Below, piece by piece: positions 21,054-33,700 of a stretch of 64,000 nt of DNA. A program made the translations under genes and the position numbers. Numbering within the stretch: the stretch's first letter is position 1; every line of letters starts with the position of its first letter. The stretch covers positions 549,001-613,000 of the forward strand of contig OZ022245.1 of NCBI GenBank assembly GCA_963978895.1. The letters run 5' to 3'. The DNA comes from Erpobdella octoculata. Its lineage: Eukaryota; Annelida; Clitellata; Hirudinida; Erpobdellidae. The notes below the pieces were generated by a model. The model had not been told where the DNA came from. It did not search any database and saw nothing but the letters and a program-made list of their open reading frames with translations.

Positions 21054-21935
21054 ATGGCCGGTCCTGTCCATGGTCTTCGTTCTCCTAATCATGACGGAAA
21101 GCGTGCGTGTCCGCAGAGTGATGGTCGTCTTCAGGAATATATCAATAAAGGACTGGCCGAATTCACACCAGTTGTGGAGGTTATACGACTTCTTTATCGT
21201 GATAAGATATATCAGACGCAGCTGATGACGGACTTCATTCGCTTTCGAGATGTCACGGCACACAAATGTGTCCGCGATATAGGCTATCGTCAAATGATAG
21301 CCGCATTTGTACATTTCTGCAGAGAAAAAGTAGGGCTTGATGATGTATGTCCAGAGACAGCTAAAGTCCTGCCATTGAAGTTTGCTCGAATGGCAGACAT
21401 TAATTTCGTGGTATGTGCTACTTGGTATGTTAACATGCTTGATCATACACACCTCAACAGCAAGCAAGTGGAAAATCTGAGGAAGAGCTTGGAAGATTAC
21501 TCTACTCATTCATCGTTTTCTGAGTATAAATTTCCTAAAGTTAAAAGTGGCACTATTAGTGTTTATCATAACGGCAATACGAAACAACTGAACGATACTT
21601 TGTTGCAAGAATTTGCAAAGGTGCTGAGAACAACGGCAGATTACTCTCCAGATCAAATTGAAGTATTTAAAATGTTGTACAAAAAAGCTGCTGATATCGC
21701 TAAGACAGGAACTACGCATAACGCAGTACTAGAAGTACTGAATCAGCTCAAGCAGGAGTGCAATTGTCCACCAAAATTCGGGAAAAACCGGCCTGACAAT
21801 GACGCTGCTGACAGTCCACCTACAGCAGCAGTACAAGGTGTACCATGTCAGTTCTGTCGTCTCGAGAGTGGGTGCACCTGCTCTTCGATAGATGATCTGG
21901 CTGATGAAGTGAAGAAAAACTTAAAATTCGACTAG
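21054..21935 (+). CDS. Intact orphan ORF, 293 residues, function unknown
   Basis: A single uninterrupted frame from ATG to TAG with ordinary mixed codon use and no low complexity, so it is likely a real protein. I do not recognise the family. Visible features: a basic N-terminus; a largely helical middle with 'VTAHKCVRDIGYRQMIAAF' and paired 'EVENLRK'-like charged segments; and a Cys-rich tail (CNCPPKFG, then CQFCRLESGCTC) that could bind zinc, followed by an acidic-basic end (DLADEVKKNLKFD). No signal peptide or membrane segment. A polyadenylation-type AATAAA follows at about 22099. The neighbour upstream is a Polinton relic, so it could be an element cargo gene or a domesticated copy, but nothing ties them directly. 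Confidence 0.6.
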   Translation: MAGPVHGLRSPNHDGKRACPQSDGRLQEYINKGLAEFTPVVEVIRLLYRDKIYQTQLMTDFIRFRDVTAHKCVRDIGYRQMIAAFVHFCREKVGLDDVCPETAKVLPLKFARMADINFVVCATWYVNMLDHTHLNSKQVENLRKSLEDYSTHSSFSEYKFPKVKSGTISVYHNGNTKQLNDTLLQEFAKVLRTTADYSPDQIEVFKMLYKKAADIAKTGTTHNAVLEVLNQLKQECNCPPKFGKNRPDNDAADSPPTAAVQGVPCQFCRLESGCTCSSIDDLADEVKKNLKFD

Positions 21936-22322
21936 CGCAATTGTACTATGCGTGCATGTCAAAGACATTATAGAACTTGGATTAATCCGCTATTCAAAGT
22001 AGCCTAGACGAAATTTTTTTTTTAAGTTGTTGGCATATGGACATGAATTTTCTCACTGGGTTGCCACCGTTGGTGGCCTGTGTGTGTGTGTGCACTGAAT
22101 AAAATATTCATTGTGAAAGAGAAATAAATAAAAATAATAAATAATAATAACTGTGTGATGTTTACAGCGAGTGCTGAAGGTTAGATGTTGTATAATTGCT
22201 GTATGCGTAGGTAAATGCTTCAATATGCGTATTGAAGCACAACTTTTGATGATTTAATAATGTGTTCCTATAGTTTGCCTTGATTTTTAAAAAAATGTCC
22301 CAGGTCGGTCAGTTTCCTACTA

Positions 22323-22514
<192 letters not shown>

Positions 22515-22529
22515 CGTTAGCAATTTTTT

Positions 22530-22799
22530 TCTTTTATTTGAATATCTTTCATATTTCTAAATCGAGTCTATTGAGATAAAAGTTTGTATTGAAAAACTCG
22601 TTTTTTCATTTACTTGTTTTACAGAGACTAAGTTAGGGGGCAGAGGGAACGCGTGTAGCGGGCGCCATTTGGAAGGAGCAGCAAAAACCTTTTGGAAAAT
22701 TTTTGAAAATTTTTGAAAAATACGACTATCATTAGTTATCAGCTATTGATGAAAACCTTGTACCCGGGCGCCAAAAACCCTAGCATAAAATGCAAGTAA
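22530..22799. repeat. Dispersed repeat fragments
   Basis: 22551-22620 is the 'aaagtttgtattgaaaaactcg' tail also found at 14733 and 43180. 22640-22795 matches the fragment at 18620-18850 ('ttatcagctatt', 'cgggcgccaaaaac'). Confidence 0.6.
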
Positions 22800-23065
22800 A
22801 AAAAATCAAGACAAAGGAGAAGAATAGAAAAAGTCAGAGTCATAAGCAACCATTAGAGCATTATAGAGTTTAAGTAGAGCAGTTTCAGTAGAGTGGCCAG
22901 CTCAAAAACCATATTGAGAAGGAGGAAGTAGTAAAAATTTAGTTAAATAAGAATTTAGTTGTTCATAAGCAGCTTTGTCAATTATTTTAAAGATGAAAAA
23001 TAGGTTAGAGACAGGCCTAAAGCTAAACAGAAGAAGGAAGATAAATGAAAAACGACTTGAATCTC
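22800..23065 (-). mobile_element. Non-LTR retrotransposon reverse-transcriptase fragment
   Basis: The minus strand reads FRPVSNLFF... then KIIDKAAYEQLNSYL, SQYGF and AGHSTETALLKLYNAL. These are the fingers/palm motifs common to CR1/jockey/RTE-type enzymes (RPVS...K..E......L...SQ.GFR.G.ST..AL). An in-frame stop replaces the Arg between GF and AGHS, so the copy is dead. It may belong to the same family as the 3-prime fragment at 14232. Confidence 0.75.
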
Positions 23066-24275
23066 AGGCCCTTTTTCTATTATAGGTACTATAAGAGTTT
23101 ATTATTTTTGTACCAGGAAGTATATCTACACAGTTTATACTAGCGACATCGGTTAATTGTTTTTTTAGTTAACAATTATGTAGACAAATTTAAACATTTA
23201 AATTGTGTCAAAAGTGTTTGTTGCAAAAACATTGCATTGCCTAATGGGCATTCCAGATTGTTAATATAGCAAGTCAGAATCAATGTAGACCATGTGCTAC
23301 AAGATAGGACTGACAAATTTTATGTGGCTATAAAAAATTATTTTAATACATTATCAAAAAAGCCTTATTATTAGGCAAATTTCGGTCTAGACAACCGACG
23401 ACAGCCAAACAATTACTAAAAAGTTGGTTTCGGTTAAATGGCGTAGATAAAATATCTATAAGCGTGTGCATTTCAGTAGAGCATATTTGTCTGAAAATAT
23501 TGAGCCAATTTACTGTAAATACACAGCCAGTCAGTCAGTCAACCAGCCAACCAGCCGACCGACAGACCAACCAATTAATCACGTTTATATAGCGCTTTTT
23601 TCTAAAGCTTCAAGCAGTGGCGGATACAGTGGGGTCCTGGGGATCCGGACTCCTCTTTCGTTGCAGAAAACTCAAGTCATTTAACATTTTACAAAAAATT
23701 CAGTTTCTGAAAAACTAAATTTCGAATAAAACTATATGTCAAAACCTATAAATCCGACACAATAAGGAAAAAATGTCAACTCCCATGTTTTGGACCCCCT
23801 TCTTTCGCTGCTAATCCTGTAACCGCCACTGTTTTAAGCCGAACGTGTCGGAAAACTTAAAGTGATTTTAAATTAGTTATTGAAAAAAGGGGGAATTTTG
23901 TAAAAAAAAGTTTAGCAGACAATGCAAAAGAATGTGGTGAAGAGGCTCTTCAGCTTCAATACAGACGTGAGGTTACTCACTCAATTCCCATCCTGTTTTT
24001 AAGTCAAAATATTTTGATTTAAGATTATTTATAACAAAAATTATATGATCAAAAACATTTAACGAATACATGAAAGTTAAAAAAATATCTAAAATCCATT
24101 TTTTACCACCTTGCAGATCCCTAGAGTTGTTTATGTCAAGCTGTGAAGTGTGGATTTTACTCTTAACTCGCCGAGTTCCTCCGCTACTGTTTCTGAAATC
24201 CTGAAATTTGTATCTCAACTATGAGAGTCGTAACGCTCTGAGGCAGATCTTCGGCGATTAGATACAATAATAGAT
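23066..24275. other. Intergenic, no gene seen
   Basis: AT-rich. A short 'cagtcagtcagtcaaccagccaacc' type simple tract at 23525 precedes a 'tttatatagcgctttt' word common in dispersed repeats, and a 'gtggcggatacagtgg' fragment follows. Nothing coding is supported. Confidence 0.5.
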
Positions 24276-24605
24276 ATGTTAAATTTTCCCCCGGTTCGCG
24301 GAAGGAACCGGACAAAAGAACCCCAGACTTCTACGACTGCGAAAAAGATGGAAGTGCGAAGGTACGGTAACAGACAGAGCAAGTGCGTCAGAGTGATCAT
24401 GGTCATGATGTACGTCTTGGCTGTTTCTTTTTCTGCCATCATGCTGGCACTCTATTACATCTTCATTTGGGATCCCTGCAGTGATAAATCGGATGACCAT
24501 TCTGCCTGCTATGCGTCTAAAAACTTTTCTCAAAATAGTAGGGTGCCGTCACCTCATTCCAACAACGCTACGGCCGCTAGCGAAACACATCTCCAGAAGT
24601 TATGA
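24276..24605 (+). CDS. InaF-motif-containing small membrane protein
   Basis: A single exon of 109 residues. Residues about 36-66 match the InaF motif: a basic entry (RQSKCVRVIMV), then a membrane span with VLAVSFSAIMLALYYIFIWDP. The tail of aromatic residues and Trp-x-Pro closing the helix is the signature of the INAFM1/INAFM2 family and of Drosophila InaF, an accessory factor of TRP channels. The N-terminus is hydrophilic and the C-terminal 45 residues are Ser/Asn-rich and outside any domain; there is no signal peptide. ATG 24276 is used; Met at 24348 is an alternative start giving 85 residues. An AATAAA-like signal follows near 24640. The family's general role is thought to be membrane-channel support; the partner here is unknown. 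Confidence 0.75.
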   Translation: MLNFPPVRGRNRTKEPQTSTTAKKMEVRRYGNRQSKCVRVIMVMMYVLAVSFSAIMLALYYIFIWDPCSDKSDDHSACYASKNFSQNSRVPSPHSNNATAASETHLQKL

Positions 24606-26089
24606 TGAATGCTTAATTTTTTTTCCAACTGTGTTTAAAATAAAATTTTTAGGCTCTCATCGTAAGCAAGCGTAAAGTTAAACTACTAAAGTTAAACCTA
24701 CCGGGACCAGGCGTTCAGTTTTGTTGGGCGTGTGCGAAACTATATTTGTTTATGATGTTGCAACCGGCTGCCTGAGGTTTATCATTTGGTGGCACCTCAG
24801 CGTTCAAAGCTTGAGTCATTAATATGCACCTTCTTTTATGTTTTTGGTGTTTTCTATTTATTTATTTATTTGAATACTTTATCGTTGTTTGTTATTTCCG
24901 TGTTTTGTGTCGTTTGGATTTTTAAATGTGTTTATTTATTTCTATAAAAATGAAAACGTTTATATTCTATAGATCTCTTCAGTCTCTCATGACATTTTGT
25001 TTGTATTTATAAACATTTAAATGTGATTTTTTGTTCTGGTCAGAAAATATTTATTATTATTATTACTATTATTATTATTATTATTATTATTATTAAAAGA
25101 AGACTTTTTGATACGGTAGCAATACCTTGTTGACCTTGTTCAATTGATGTTTATCACTTTTTACTTGAAATCTGGTTGTATTAATTGAGAACGTTGTTTT
25201 TATTTTCAAACGTCGGAGTTACAAAACTCCAAATCAGTGCATTTTACTTTCAGTTGGTCACTGCATAACCTTGCAACTTGGAAAATTTCGTTCAATTTTT
25301 TGCGGGTGACTTATTGAGTTGTAAAACTGAGTTTTGAAATTTGTATCTTCTGTTTCTAAGTCTTTTTTAAACAATCTGAGAGGTATTTTAAATTGTTGAT
25401 ATAGTTAATCAAATTTCCCTGCGGTTCATGAGAAAGGAAACTCTAACGCTAGAGTCCTATAATTTGTTCTAAGTCTATTATATACAATTTGAGAAGTATT
25501 CTAAAGCAAAGGGTTGTTGTTTTATTGGTTGATTGTTAGCCAATAGTTTTCATCACTCAGGGTTTCATGTTTTTTCTATCGCAGTCATTGTTAGAATCTT
25601 TTTACTGTTTCACCACTAGGAAATTTCCATATTTAAAATCAATAGCAATTGAAATTTTTTAAGCGCCGTAATGATGTCGGAGTTTTTCACTTTTTTGAAC
25701 ACGATTTTTTTTTTAAAGTTTTTTTTTACCAGAGAGACCATATATGAGGTTTTCATTCCTTTAAATTTAAAATAAAGTAGTTGATTAGAGTTATTTTTTG
25801 AATCTGAAATTTCTTTATACACTAAGCAGACTTCTCTTTTTTTTTAATATTTTAACCAAGCAGATTTTGACCACCTGATATTATGCATAGTGTTTTCTCT
25901 TCAATAAATGTATCATTGCCTTCAGTGTCCATACTTATTCTATGTCGGGGTGTATCAGATAATACGTTTTTTGGTCCATAGTAAAGCATTTTTATTGGCT
26001 TAGGTTAGTTATTGTAGTGTTAAAACAACATAAGCTAGTGGGTATGCGTTTGTGCACCGGATAATTTTAACGCTGAGCAATATATTGCT
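24606..26089. other. Intergenic, no gene seen
   Basis: AT-rich sequence with an (ATT)n run at 25054-25096 and T-rich stretches. No coding feature supported. Confidence 0.5.
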
Positions 26090-26175
26090 TAATGGTATTT
26101 GGTAAGACTGCAATATTTACTTTAATGATATTTGGTAAGACTGCAATATTTACTTTAATGATATTTTGTAAGACT
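26090..26175. repeat. Tandem repeat of 37-38 bp, about two and a half copies
   Basis: 'ggtaagactgcaatatttac' plus 'tttaatgatattt' recurs with one- or two-base drift immediately left of a foldback element. Confidence 0.85.
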
Positions 26176-26197
26176 GGAATGGCGACTGCTTTTAGAG

Positions 26198-26456
26198 GGG
26201 CGTGTTTATTTTATTCACCAGGTCATCAATCATCAAACACACTTAACCAAAGCTTTTTTTATTTCATCAATTTTCTCAGTTACGCGTTTTTTATTCACTA
26301 GATGAGCCCGTGAACCAAACCACGGTAAATGTGGTTTAAACCAGAGCGTTCATCAGGTCAATAAAAAAAACGCGTTATGGAGATATTTGATAAATTAAAA
26401 AAGCTTTGGTGAGTGTTGTTGATAACCTGGTGAATAAAAAAACTAAAAACACGCCC
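26198..26456. mobile_element. Foldback/MITE-like element of 259 bp
   Basis: The left arm from 'gggcgtgttt' (26198) to about 26310 is the imperfect reverse complement of the right arm (about 26340) to 'acacgccc' (26456). Shared landmarks are 'attcaccagg', 'caaagctttttt' and 'acgcgttttt'. The loop is about 30 nt. There is no coding capacity and no obvious target-site duplication. It lies 300 bp upstream of the Vav start codon. Confidence 0.85.
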
Positions 26457-26753
26457 AAGGTCATTCATAATCGTTTATGGTTGTCATCGTTCTCCATCAA
26501 AAATTACCATTTTAGGTAATTATTTAAAATGTACTAACAATAAAATATTAAATTATTTAGTAAATAAACTGAAGTGAAAACAAAGATGAGTAAATTTCGC
26601 TGCTTGTATGTTAGCAGAACCCAAGAAAAAATATAAATACATAGGAAGTTAACTCTTTTTGTTCTTGTGTTTCGTTTGGAATAAAGGGACTCACTTGAAA
26701 TTGGAGGACGTTCACTGGATTATTTATTACAATAATTAGATAGTTTAAAAAAT

Positions 26754-27688
26754 ATGGCTTCTGACGAGGCCGACTGGGAGCGCTGTTTAGAGTGGATTGG
26801 TCGTTGCGGCGTCCTAGAAGATGGTCACAGACTCGTAAAGCCTGGGGTGAAAGTCTACGAATTTGCCCCACTTCTAAGGGATGGAGTGATCATCTGTCAT
26901 CTTTTAAATGCTCTTGTTCCAGGGGTCCTCGACCAGAGACAGTACAGTCAAAGACCAAGCGACTCACAGGTAACAGAAACGGCCTGTTTTACTTGGCTTT
27001 TTTCCTTTTTTTTTTGAATGAATCAGAAAGAAAAGTGATTATAGATAAACTATTGCCGACCGAGTAAGAGGAATATTAGGTGTCAGATTGTTGTTGGGTC
27101 ACATTTTATGTAGTGTAGTTTTACCAATGTCTTAAGGCAGGCCGAAAAATGTGTTGCTCTAATTCAGGACTTTAACAAAAATCTAACCAAGAATTAGAAA
27201 CAGCTCCAGTTTTTCTTCTGACCTGTAATGAAACACAGACAACAGTTCCCTGACTATACTGAACCTAATCTAATCTATCTAGTTGTTCAGCTCCACTTAG
27301 CAGCTAGTTAGCAATCAGACAATTTTTTATTATGGATACAGAAAGATATTGATTGAAAAATGAACATCAAAAGTTTTGCAACTGTTTTTCTGGTCTTCAG
27401 CATTGTAAAATAATTTAAGAATTGCAGTTTGCTGTGTGTCAAAAAATAAGAAAATGAAAATATAAAGATTGCAATGGCTGTTATAAAAAATGGCATATAG
27501 GAAAACTCAAAAGCTCAAGGGTCACCCCTAAACCTCACCCAATCATAACCAATTTTTTACAAATGCTAATAAATAAAATCGGCTCAAAGTAAGAAGATTC
27601 TACAATTGATATCACGGTTTTATTAATTTTTTTTGCATTATTTCAAGGGCAACTCTAATTTTTCTAACTATGTATAAAATGTAACTTG

Positions 27689-27743
<55 letters not shown>

Positions 27744-30700
27744 CATTTGGCATAGCTGGAATTTTGTAGCAATGTCAAGTTCAAGCTAAATTAATATGAT
27801 AATTTTTAATTGCATTTTACTTTTAGTTTCTGTGCACGAAGAATATCAGAGTCTTCCTGACGAAATGTCGAGAGATCTTCAAAATTCCAGAGGAAGATCT
27901 CTTTGATAATGCCGATCTCTGGCACTTGAAGGACATGGGGAAGGTGATTTTGATTTAGAAAAATGATAATAAATAGAAAGACTAATTCTTCTTTATTCTG
28001 TATTAATTTTAATTCAATGTATCCAATATTTGATTGAATTTAATTTGAAAGAAATACTTCTATTTATATTTTCTATAGGTCATCAGAACGCTCTCTGTCT
28101 TGTCCAACACCGAAATTGCTCTGTCCAGCGGAATAAAGTCAGCAGTATTTTTTTCCTATGTTTTGGATGATGAATATTTAATTATGCAAATTTGTATTTA
28201 TCGTTGCTATGGATATATGCCTTAATTATTATAATTTATTTCATCGTTGTATGATTACATTGTTTCAGTGTTTGCTTGTGTTTCTAGACTTTCTAGTGAT
28301 ATCACATAGAGTTTCTGAGAATCTAAAATTGAATGTTTCTGAAGTAATTAAAAAACCTCCATTTGAGGTCGCTTCTGCAACGAATTTGTCTCGGAATGAA
28401 AATGCATTTTGAAATAACGGTTTTCTGGCATCGCATATATATATATATACCTCGATTTTGCCACATGATTGATCACCTGCTATCGAATGCCTTCTTAGAG
28501 GAATGCATTCAAGAATCTGCAAGTCTGCCCCAGAATTTTTTGTTTGCATCAGATAATCAGAAAAACATGCGTGTTTATCAATTGCAGAGGTTTCCATGTA
28601 AGCAAGCAGCAAGACTACGAAGACTTGAAAGGTTTTGCCAAGTAAGAAGTTTAGTTGTTATCAATATCTTCTTTTTTCGTCTCGAGTGTTCTTTAATGCT
28701 TTTCTGTTCACGTATTTGGTTTTGTGTACGTTGTTTTCTGTGTGTGTGTGTGTGTCGCTTGGGAGAGAATGTGTATGTGTTTGTGTCAATATGCGTGTTT
28801 TGTCTTTTGGGGGAGAGAGAATATTTTTGAATATGTGTATGTGTGGATGTGTAATGTGTCTAAAAAAAAACAATTATTTTCATAATTGATTTTTTCATCG
28901 TAAGAAATACGGTTAATCTCTAAACATTTTTACGTGTGATGTATTACGTTTTTACATGTGATGTTACACACTTTTACATGTAATGTTACACACTTTTACA
29001 TGTGAAGTTACACACATGGATGCATTTACATGTGGTGTAACACACACGCACGAACACAGTATCACATGTGATGTGTAACTTTTAATGCAGCAAAGCAATA
29101 GAAGAAGATGTTTCTTCATCCAACTACGATGAGAAGATCTACCAAGATGTTCTTTCCATCAAGAGACACGAGTCAACTAGGGTGAGAAATGATGATGATG
29201 ATGATGATGATGATAAGTGTCGTGATGATGATAATGATAATGAATGTAATGATGATGATGATGAATGTCATGATGATAGTGATTGTGTGAATCATCGATG
29301 GGGTTGTTATGATGATATCAGCAGAGTACGGTGGGGGGGGGAGATTTCATTTCAATTGGACGGTCTCCAACGTGAAGTGTGTCAACAGACATCTAAGCCA
29401 CGAGGCGGTTGTGGTTATTCGTGGAAGTGTTCCCATCGAAAGTGGTTGTGATAATGATGATGGTGGTGGTGGTTAGAATGATGCACAGATAAGTAAATGA
29501 GATTGATAAATAAAGTTGAAAACGTGATGACGGTGACATTCATTTGATGTCAGACGACAGCGCTGAAAGTTTCCTCGATGACCAAAAGAGAATTTTGCAT
29601 AAAAGAAATTGCCGACACGGAAAACAGCTACATAGCTGTGCTGAATATGGTCATTGAGGTTGGTTGGCTCTTCTTCTCTTGTGCGGTTGATGATGGTAAT
29701 ATTGTTTTTATAATGATATGCAATGATGATTATGATGATTTTTATAATGATATGCCAATGATGATGACAATGATGATGATGATTTTATAATGATTTGCCA
29801 ATGATGATGATGATGGTCGTGGTTATGATCATGATTTCTCAATAATTTTCATCTCCGCAGAAATTTAAAAACCCCCTCCTGTCGAAAATCGGGCAAGCCA
29901 ACTCGGACGTTCTGTTCAGGCACATCGACGTGAGTTTTAGTGAATCCTTTTATAAATAATAACTTTGTCGCCATGACACCTTCGAAAACGAGTTCGTGAC
30001 GGGTTTATATTCTCGATGTCGAGAAGCAAATATACAGTGGTGTGTCTTGTAAGTGCCCTATATCACTTTCACCTGCAGTTATGCTTGTTTTTACATACCT
30101 GTGCACGAATCATGGAAAGCGAAAATTCATAAAATTCGCGTCATCCGGTCAAGCTGAAACTTTGAATGTTGACTTACGTAAATGTATAATAATACCTTTT
30201 CTTGCTGTAAATCTAATTCTTTATATTATAATCTTGAGTTTAAACAAAAATGTTTTATTATGTCTGAGCTTTCGAACAAACTTGCGCATTCTTTTTTATC
30301 ACCATTTTTAATGAGATATTTGTACATCACAATTTTTAATTAGATATTTGTACATCACAATTTTTAATGAGATATTTGTACATCACAATTTTTAATGAGA
30401 TATTTGTACATCACCATTTTTAATTAGATATTTGTACATCACTATTTTTAATGAGATATTTGTACATCACAATTTTTAATTAGATATTTGTACATCACCA
30501 TTTTTAATGAGATATTTGTACATCACAATTTTTAATGAGATATTTGTACATCACAATTTTTAATGAGATATTTGTACATCACCATTTTTAATTAGATATT
30601 TGTACATCACTATTTTTAATGAGATATTTGTACATCACAATTTTTAATTAGATATTTGTACATCACCATTTTTAATGAGATATTTGCACATCACAATTTT

Positions 30701-33700
30701 TAATGAGATATTTGTACATCACAATTTTTAATTAGATATTTGTACACCACAATTTTTAATGAGATATTTGTACACCACAATTTTAACTGGGAACAAGCTG
30801 AGTTACCTGCCGCCACAATGTTTTTCGTTTTATCGAAATACGCGACATCTCGCAATTCTGGAAATTTTTCAACGCTTCGTACTGTTCCAGGCACTACAGG
30901 TCATCCACGTCGGTTTCCACAGCGACCTCATGAAGGCCTGCCACAGTCGGCACGGACTGATCAAGTCTTCCGGTCACATGACCATACCGGACTGCTTCAT
31001 CAAGTGGAAGGAAAAGTTTCTCAAGTACGGCGACTACTGTTCCGACCTGAACACGGTCCACGCGCTGTTGGACAAGCTCATGTCCAGTTCTTCTACGAAG
31101 GATGCCATTACGGTTGGTGGCTTGAGAGAGGAAGGTCAATGCATGCGATAATAAAACGAATAGACTGCGGTGGTGGTGATTGTAGTGATTTGAAGACAGG
31201 AATTTTTTAGTATCGCTGGGTCGGTATTGGTCTCATGGAGACGAAGAAGATCGGTGTCTGAAATTCATCGCATGAGTTCTTCGGGAATTATTGGTTATAA
31301 GAGCTTGTGCTTTGAGTTTTGTTTGGTCGACAGGGAATGCAGTATACCTCAGTATGTGGGATATAAAGTGGGAAATAATGATGGGAAATAATGTGGTACT
31401 TTGAAGGGAAATAATGTACTTAGATTGATGGGAAATAATGTGGTACTTTGTTTGATGGGAAATAATGTGTACTTTTATTGATGGGAATGAATGTGGTACT
31501 TTTATTGATGGGAAATAATACGGTACTTAGATTGATTGATTTAATTTTTATTTTTTATATTTTGTGCTCGAATTAGGCGTGTCAAATGGCAGCCAATCAG
31601 GGAAAGTTTCGTCTCTGGGATCTTCTTTCTGTTCCAATGCAGAGAGTTTTGAAATATCATTTGTTGCTGAAGGTAATTTAATTTTCTTCTTGGAATTATT
31701 GGTAAACGTTGTGTTGTTTGTACTACGTGTTGTAGTGAAGGTGAAGGTTGTGTTGTTTGTACTATGTTGTAATGAAGGTGAATGTTGTGTTGTTTGTACT
31801 ATGTTGTAATGAAGGTGAATGTTGTGTTGTTTGTACTATGTTGTAATGAAGGTGAATGTTGTGTTGTTTGTACTATGTTGTAATGAAGGTTGTGTTGTCG
31901 TCTGTTGTAGTGAAGGTGAAGGTTGTGTTGTCGTCTGCTTTTAGAGATGATAAGTAATTATGAAAAGGATGTTGGATCATTTTATTTTTTAATTCAAGCA
32001 AATAAAAATCTTCTGTTTTGTTTTAATATCGTTTGTCGTGTCAACGGACGGGAGAGGGAGGGGTCAGTGCATGCGATCCACACGGTCAGTGGGTTCGATT
32101 CCTGGTGATAGCCTACTGTAAAATGACGTTATGATATTCGCTATTATAAAATGAATAGATTGCGGTGGTGGTGGCGATGATTGTAGTAGTGGTATTTATT
32201 GTGATTCCTGAAAACAGGAATTGGTGAAACACACCGATGTTCAGCATCCCGAAAGAAAAAGTCTCGATAAAGCGCTTGATGAAATGCAGGTGAGGATGGT
32301 GATGATAATGATTACAGCAGTGATGATGATGGTGATGATGATGATGATGATGATGATGATGACAGTAAAACCCATAGTTTGAGTATCGTCATTCAATGTT
32401 ATCATCACTTTTAATAGATTTGTATCATTTGGTCACTATTCTGTTAGCTCTATTCATAGCAAAAGGCTTTTATTCCTATAAATATAAACAAACACATCTA
32501 CTTCCATTAACCATCAATCACATTCACTTCCATTAACTGTCACATTCACTTTCATTAACCATCACATTCACTTCAATTAACCATCACATTCATATCCATC
32601 ACGGTCATTTATGGTAGTCTACAATAAACACGATAATCATCATCAGGACCTGGCGATGTACGTCAACGAGACAAAAAGAGATAACGAAAACCTTGCATTG
32701 ATCAATTCCGTCCAGAAAAGGTTGGAACTTTTTTCTTTTGTCTGGCTGTCAGCAACAAAAAATGTTGACGACGTCACGTCACATACGACGACATTAAATG
32801 TTGTCAACGTCACGTCATACAAGACGACATTTAATGTTGTCAACATCGTGTCATATACGACGACATTAAATGTTGTCAACATCATGTCATATACGATGGC
32901 ATTAAATGCTAATTTTTTGTTACATTTCTTCTTCTGCAGCATCGTCAATCACAGCGAGGTGAGTTCCGTTTCTATGTTAAATTTTTTCCTACCCGCATTT
33001 TTGTCATCAATTATGTCGGTAGATTTCGTAACCGATTTTAATTTATCCGTGTGACGACGTGCTATTCATTCATTGGTCAGAATCTGGACTTGTTGAACAT
33101 GGGACATCTGCAACGCGACGGAGATATTAGGTTCCGATTGGGAGAAGAGAAGAAAGACAAGGCCAGGTTGTAAACATGTTTATTATATCTTTTGTGAACA
33201 TGTTTATTATATCTTTTGTGAACATGTTTATTATATCTTTTGTGAACATGTTTATTATATCTTTTGTGAACATGTTTATTATATCTTTTGTGAACATGTT
33301 TATTATATCTTTTGTGAACATGTTTATTATATCTTTTGTGAACATGTTTATTATATCTTTTGTGAACATGTTTATTATATCTTTTGTGAACATGTTTATT
33401 ATATCTTTTGTGAACATGTTTATTATATCTTTTGTGAACATGTTTATTATATCTTTTGTGAACATTATATATGTTTGGTTTTGTACGTTCGTATGTTGTG
33501 TTTGGTTTTCTATGTGTTGTATGCGTGTTATGTTTGTTTTGTTATCTCGTAATATTTATAATTAGTTTTCTTTTCTTTTTAGGTAGGTCTTTTTTTTGGT
33601 CATCTTGTAGTGATATTTATAATTAGTTTTCTTTTCTTCGCAGGTATGCCTTCCTCTTCGATAAACAGCTGCTCGTTTGCAAGACGAGGGTGAGTTGAAT

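Noticed and set aside
32611..33054. 147-residue plus ORF and its 101-residue minus shadow
   Set aside because: Runs through Vav exons 11-12 and the 36-bp minisatellite in a mixed way; the spliced Vav frame explains the real coding part.
33127..33565. ORFs on both strands over the 24-bp array
   Set aside because: The unit is a multiple of three without stops; the array is inside a Vav intron.
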